DNA of 61,436 nt, taken from Tubiluchus corallicola (lineage: Eukaryota; Priapulida; Priapulimorpha; Priapulimorphida; Tubiluchidae). The stretch's first letter is position 1, and each line of letters starts with the position of its first letter. The position numbers and the translations under genes were made by a program. The notes beneath the pieces are model-generated. The model saw only the letters and a list, made by a program, of their open reading frames with translations, had not been told where the DNA came from and ran no database searches. The stretch spans positions 1 to 61,436 of the forward strand of contig JAQGDQ010001119.1 in assembly GCA_030141605.1 (NCBI GenBank), written 5' to 3'. Positions 56,401 to 61,436 of the stretch are shown piece by piece.

Positions 56401-59400
56401 AACACGTACTTACATCGCTTACTATGTTTCTTATCATGTGATTGTACACGTACTTACATCACTTACTGTGTTCTTACATGTGATTGAACACGTACTTACA
56501 TCACTTACTATGTTTCTTATCATGTGATTGTACACGTACTTACATCACTTACTATGTTTCTCATCATGTGATTGCAAATTTACTTACATCACTTACTGTT
56601 TCTTATCATGTGATTGAACACGTACTTACATCACTTACTATGTTTCTTATCATGTGATAGTACACGTACTTACATCACTTACTGTGTTCTTACATGTGAT
56701 TGAACACGTACTTACACCACTTACTATGTTTCTCATGATGTGATTGTACATGTACTTACATCTCTTACTGTGATTCTTATCATGTGATTGAACACGTACT
56801 TACATCACTTACTATGTTTCTTATCATGTGATTGTACACGTACTTACATCACTTACTATGTTTCTCATCATGTGATTGCAAATTTACTTACATCACTTAC
56901 TGTTTCTTATCATGTGATTGAACACGTACTTACATCACTTACTATGTTTCTTATCATGTGATAGTACACGTACTTACATCACTTACTGTGTTCTTACATG
57001 TGATTGAACACGTACTTACACCACTTACTATGTTTCTCATGATGTGATTGTACATGTACTTACATCTCTTACTGTGATTCTTATCATGTGATTGAACACG
57101 TACTTACATCACTTACTATGTTTCTTATCATGTGATTGTACACGTACTTACATCACTTACTATGTTTCTCATCATGTGATTGCAAATTTACTTACATCAC
57201 TTACTGTTTCTTATCATGTGATTGAACACGTACTTACATCACTTACTATGTTTCTTATCATGTGATAGTACACGTACTTACATCACTTACTGTGTTCTTA
57301 CATGTGATTGAACACGTACTTACACCACTTACTATGTTTCTCATGATGTGATTGTACATGTACTTACATCTCTTACTGTGATTCTTATCATGTGATTGAA
57401 CACGTACTTACATCACTTACTGTGTTCTTACATGTGTTTGAACACGTACTTACATCACTTACTGCATTTCTTATATGATAACTATTTTTTCGGTGGCTGC
57501 TACATCTGCAACCGTACAGGTTTTTTTGTGGCAGGCTCCGTGATATCTATGATTGTCACACTGTATGCAAAATATCGTCCAAATGCAAATTATTGTCAAT
57601 GCATGTCAGACTGTATGCAAAGTATGTAAAAATCGTCCAAATGCAGTTGCCGTCTACCAAGTAACTGGGTACGTACTTAACTCTGCCGATGTCGCACTTG
57701 CAAGTGTGTAACTGGGTACGTACTTAACTCTGCCGATGTCGCACTTGCAAGTGTGTAACTGGGTACGTACTTAACTCTGCCGATGTCGCACTTGCAAGTG
57801 TGTAACCGGGTATGTACTTAACTCTGCCGATGTCGCACATGCGAGTGTGTAACTGGATACGTACTTAACTCTGCCGATGTCGCACATGCGAGTGTGTAAC
57901 TGGGTACGTACTTAACTCTGCCGATGTTGCACATGCGAGTGTGTAACTGGGTACGTACTTAACTCTGCCGATGTCGCACTTGCAAGTGTGTAACTGGATA
58001 CGTACTTAACTCTGCCGATGTCGCACATGCGAGTGTGTAACTGGGTACGTACTTATCTCTGCCGATGCCGCACATGCGAGTGTGTAACTGGATACGTACT
58101 TAACTCTACCGATGTCGCATATGCGAGTGTGTAACCGGGTACATACTTAACTCTGCTTATGTCGCACATGCAAGTGTGTAACTGGGTACGTACTTAACTC
58201 TGCCGATGTCGCACATGCGAGTGTGTAACTGGGTACGTACTTAACTCTACCGATGTCGCACATGCGAGTGTGTAACTGGGTACGTACTTAACTCAGCCGA
58301 TGTCGCACGTGCGAGTGTATAACTGGGTACGTACTTAACTCTGCCGATGTCGCACTTGCAAGTGTGTAACTGGGTACATACTTAACTCTACCGATGTCGC
58401 ACGTGCGAGTGTGTAACTCGGTACGTACTTAACTCTGCCGATGTCGCACTTGCAAGTGTGTAACTGGGTACGTACTTAACTCTGCCGATGTCGCACTTGC
58501 AAGTGTGTAACTGGATACGTACTTAACTCTGCCGATGTCGCACATGCGAGTGTGTAACTGGGTACGTACTTATCTCTGCCGATGCCGCACATGCGAGTGT
58601 GTAACTGGATACGTACTTAACTCTACCGATGTCGCATATGCGAGTGTGTAACCGGGTACATACTTAACTCTGCCGATGTCGCACATGCAAGTGTGTAACT
58701 GGGTACGTACTTAACTCTGCCGATGTCGCACATGCGAGTGTGTAACTGGGTACGTACTTAACTCTACCGATGTCGCACATGCGAGTGTGTAACTGGGTAC
58801 GTACTTAACTCAGCCGATGTCGCACGTGCGAGTGTATAACTAGGTACGTACTTAACTCTGCCGATGTCGCACTTGCAAGTGTGTAACTGGGTACATACTT
58901 AACTCTGCCGATGTCGCACGTGCGAGTGTGTAACTCGGTACGTACTTAACTCTGCCGATGTCGCACTTGCAAGTGTGTAACTGGGTATGTACTTAACTCT
59001 GCCGATGTCGCACGTGCGAATGTGTAACCGGGTACGTACTTAACTCTGCCGATGTCGCACTTGCAAGTGTGTAACCGGGTATGTACTTAACTCTGCCGAT
59101 GTCGCACATGCGAGTGTGTAACCGGGTACGTACTTAACTCTGCCGATGTCGCACATGCAAGTGTGTAACTGGGTACGTACTTAACTCTGCCGATGTCGCA
59201 CATGCAAGTGTGTAACTGGGTACGTACTTAACTCTGCCGATGTCGCACATGCGAGTGTGTAACCGGGTACGTACTTAACTCTGCTGATGTCGCACATGCG
59301 AGTGTTCTCACCCAATTCCGTGCGCAGAGCCTGCTCTAATGGTTCAGAAGGGTAGGGTCGCTTTCCACAAAAGACATCATCCTTCAACTTCAAGTAGAAC

Positions 59401-59649
59401 GACTGACATTCTCGCACCGTCTTTCCTGGAATAGAAAACTACTGAAATTTCAAAGAAGTCCATGACAGTAGGCGACGCTTAAGCCATAGACAGCCAGAAA
59501 AATACACAAACCGGCCAAAAATTGATGGTTAATTAATTCTTACCAGAAGCTAAACCGACAGCCAAAATTCCTCCTGTACTTGTGCCGCAAATCCAGTCAA
59601 AAAGCTCGATTAACGGGCACTGTGCTTCCTTCTCTATCGCTAATAGCAA
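50498..59649 (-). CDS. iPLA2-VIA: Group VIA calcium-independent phospholipase A2, five internal exons (right arm)
   Basis: Mirror copy of the left-arm gene. Exons in transcript order are 59544-59649, 59275-59425, 54655-54779, 53648-53802 and 50498-50674. The Ser codon is at 59578-59580 and the Asp codon at 53726-53728. All splice sites and reading phases are kept. In exon 5 two codons differ from the left copy (GCC for GCT, ACA for ACG). Both changes are silent, which is what allelic variation or purifying selection would give. Like the left copy, it lacks recognisable terminal exons toward the centre, and its 5' exons are beyond the window edge. Confidence 0.92.
50839..51198 (-). repeat. 73-bp tandem repeat in iPLA2 intron 4 (right arm)
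   Basis: Mirror of 10246-10605 with five units. Single-base differences distinguish corresponding units of the arms (tctagtacgg against the left actaaacg type). Confidence 0.92.
51643..52102. mobile_element. piggyBac-type MITE (right arm)
   Basis: Mirror of 9336-9801 but 460 bp, with TTAA at 51639-51642 and 52103-52106. The internal GT tract and its flank differ clearly from the left arm. Confidence 0.9.
51861..51910. repeat. GT microsatellite inside the piggyBac MITE (right arm)
   Basis: Right-arm counterpart of the CA tract. Length, interruptions and the adjacent 40 bp differ from the left arm. Confidence 0.9.
52642..53537. mobile_element. Non-autonomous hAT element (right arm)
   Basis: Mirror of 7901-8796, 896 bp, with the 8-bp duplication atctaagc on each side (52634-52641 and after 53537). 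Confidence 0.91.
52961..53366. mobile_element. Nested hAT element (right arm)
   Basis: Mirror of 8072-8477, 406 bp, flanked by cttctaaa (52953-52960 and 53367-53374). Confidence 0.9.
53806..53948 (-). mobile_element. LINE or SINE 3' tail abutting iPLA2 exon 4 (right arm)
   Basis: Mirror of 7490-7632. The caactcaactcaattcaag repeat directly precedes (in gene direction) exon 4 at 53648-53802. Confidence 0.55.
54884..55474 (-). repeat. 44-bp minisatellite (right arm, inner part)
   Basis: Mirror of 5963-6553, with reverse-complement monomers (tacttacatcacttac). It is next to iPLA2 exon 3 (54655-54779). Confidence 0.91.
55475..56282. mobile_element. TA-flanked MITE (right arm)
   Basis: Mirror of 5155-5962, 808 bp, with ends ccgtatatac and gtatatacgg and TA on both sides. 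The same insertion site in both arms means the insertion predates the duplication or the split of the two haplotypes. Confidence 0.88.
56283..57473 (-). repeat. 44-bp minisatellite with 304-bp higher-order period (right arm)
   Basis: Mirror of 3964-5154. The tgcaaatttac-containing variant again recurs three times at 304-bp steps, so higher-order structure is preserved in both arms. Confidence 0.92.
57663..59300 (-). repeat. 47-bp splice-donor minisatellite (right arm)
   Basis: Mirror of 2137-3774, the same length overall. It follows the exon at 59275-59425 and carries the same 47-bp period. A few units differ by single bases from the left arm (for example ccgatgtcgc against the left ataagcagag type near 58150). 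Confidence 0.93.
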
Positions 59650-61213
59650 CTGAAAAACAATTAAGCAAGATTGTAGTTTACAACACCAGTAGCAACTGGA
59701 AGACAATCAAGCAAGGTCGTAGTCTACAACACCAATAGCAACTGGAAAACAATCAAGCAAGATCGTAGTCTACAACACCAATAGCAACTGGAAAACAATC
59801 AAGCAAGATTGTAGTTTACAACACCAATAGCAACTGGAAAACAATCGAGCAAGAGTGTAGTTTACAATGCCAGTAGCAACAGGAAAACAATCAAGCAAGA
59901 GTGTAGTTTACAACACCAATAGCAACTGAAAAACAATTAAGCAAGATCGTAGTTTACAACGCCAGTAGCAACTGGAAAACAATCAAGCAAGATTGTAGTT
60001 TACAACACCAGTAGCAACTGGAAAACAATCAAGCAAGATTGTAGTTTACAACACCAGTAGCAACTGGAAAACAATTAAGCAAGATTGTAGTTTACAACGC
60101 CAATAGCAACTGGAAAACAATCAAGCAAGATCGTAGTTTACAACGCCAGTAGCAACTGGAAAACAATCAAGCAAGATTGTAGTTTACAACACCAGTAGCA
60201 ACTGGAAAACAATTAAGCAAGATTGTAGTTTACAACACCAATAGCAACTGGAAAACAATCAAGCAAGATTGTAGTTTACAATGCCAGTAGCAACTGGAAA
60301 ACAATCAAGCAAGATCGTAGTTTACAACGCCAGTAGCAACTGGAAAACAATCAAGCAAGATTGTAGTTTACAACACCAGTAGCAACTGGAAAACAATTAA
60401 GCAAGATTGTAGTTTACAACGCCAATAGCAACTGGAAAACGATCAAGCAAGATTGTAGTTTACAATGCCAGTAGCAAGTGGAAAACAATCACGCAAGATT
60501 GTAGTTTACAACGCCAATAGCAACTGGAAAACAATCAAGCAAGATTGTAGTTTACAACACCAATAGCAACAGGAAAACAATCAAGCAAGATTGTAGTTTA
60601 CAACACCAATAGCAACTGGAAAACAATCAAGCAAGATTGTAGTTTACAATGCTAATAGCAACTGGAAAACAATCAAGCAAGATTGTAGTTTACAATACCA
60701 ATAGCAACTGGAAAACAATCAAGCAAGATTGTAGTTTACAATGCCAGTAGCAACTGGAAAACAATCAAGCAAGATTGTAGTTTACAATGCCAATAGCAAC
60801 TGGAAAACAATCACGCAAGATTGTAGTTTACAATGCCAGTAGCAACTGGAAAACAATCAAGCAAGAGTGTAGTTTACAATGCCAATAGCAACTGGAAAAC
60901 AATCAAGCAAGATTGTAGTTTACAACACCAATAGCAACTGGAAAACAATCAAGCAAGATTGTAGTTTACAACACCAATAGTAACTGGAAAACAATCAAGC
61001 AAGATTGTAGTTTACAATGCCAATAGCAACTGGAAAACAATCAAGCAAGATTGTAGTTTACAACACCAATAGCAACAGGAAAGCAATCAAGCAAGATTGT
61101 AGTTTACAACTCCAATAGCAACAGGAAAGCAATCAAGCAAGATTGTAGTTTACAACACCAATAGCAACAGGAAAGCAATCAAGCAAGATTGTAGTTTACA
61201 ACACCAATAGCAA
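59650..61213 (-). repeat. 46-bp splice-acceptor minisatellite (right arm)
   Basis: Mirror of 224-1787 with the same total length (1564 bp). On the + strand the unit reads ctggaaaacaatcaagcaag followed by attgtagtttacaa and the rest. It abuts the exon at 59544-59649. The remaining 61214-61436 is the mirror of the first 223 bases and shows no gene. Confidence 0.94.
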
Positions 61214-61436
61214 CTGGAAAACAATGATGAAAGTTTTATGAATGTAGTTCAACTAGTTTATCTGGTCAGAAGTTTTTCTAAGCCCATGATACTACGCTAA
61301 TACTTTTTCTATTAGGATAAAGCCATTCTTATTAGCGATTTTCTCGTGTGATTTTGAATTAATTTACTGTGATTTTTAATGTGATCTTTTAAGTGTCAAT
61401 CGGTTTTTCAAGTACAGCATCATTGACAATACGTCT

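Larger units (their letters stand above)
33870..61436 (-). repeat. Right arm of giant inverted duplication
   Basis: This is the mirror image of bases 1-27585. It carries the 3' part of IR gene B, then genes C, D and E, then the iPLA2 exons reading back toward the centre. Differences from the left arm seen by eye include a 29-bp absence at 40187/40188, about 17 extra bases near 45870, a rebuilt CA/GT tract near 51861-51950, and single-base changes. Examples are two synonymous changes in iPLA2 exon 5 and two missense changes in IR gene C. Confidence 0.97.

Noticed and set aside
1-61436. A giant transposon with 27-kb terminal inverted repeats
   Set aside because: There is no transposase, integrase or polymerase gene, no target duplication can be seen at the window edges, and the arms contain ordinary host exons cut off at both ends.

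Overview
The window is animal nuclear DNA, most likely from an arthropod. It is AT-rich, has spliced genes with GT-AG introns, LINE, hAT and piggyBac-type elements, and a tandem family of ionotropic receptor (IR) genes, a protostome chemoreceptor family. I cannot name the species. There are no bacterial operons, rRNA, tRNA or CRISPR arrays.

The whole window is one giant inverted duplication. Bases 1-27585 reappear as the reverse complement at 33870-61436, around a 6.3-kb unpaired spacer (27586-33869). Paired coordinates add up to 61437 at the outer ends and 61455 at the inner ends. The drift comes from a few small indels: a CA microsatellite, about 17 bp near 45870, and exactly 29 bp at 40187/40188. 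The inner junction lies inside an IR gene and has a 4-bp microhomology (GATG).

Outer 11 kb of each arm: five consecutive exons of a group VIA calcium-independent phospholipase A2 (iPLA2, PLA2G6 family), reading toward the centre and carrying the catalytic Ser and Asp. The 5' exons lie outside the window and the last exons are not found. Its introns are full of repeats. A 46-bp minisatellite (34 units) is built on the splice acceptor of the first exon. A 47-bp minisatellite (35 copies) is built on the splice donor of the second exon. A 44-bp array has a 304-bp higher-order period and is interrupted by a TA-flanked MITE. A hAT element is nested in another hAT element, each with a perfect 8-bp target duplication. 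There is also a TTAA-flanked piggyBac-type MITE and a LINE 3' tail that touches an exon.

Inner part: a tandem array of intronless IR genes of 460 codons, spaced 3.9-4.8 kb apart. The right arm plus spacer reads A (28810), B (33112), C (36994), D (41399), E (46216), all on +. The left arm carries the mirror copies E', D' and C' on - and a truncated B'. A exists once, in the spacer. Each unit carries a TATA box, usually an ATGCAAAT octamer, and an antisense LINE fragment upstream. The pore and membrane core is nearly invariant between paralogues, while parts of the ligand-binding lobes vary.

The arms are not identical: there are SNPs, indels and a diverged microsatellite. This could be a real palindromic duplication, or two haplotypes joined head to head by the assembler. 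Sequence alone cannot decide.
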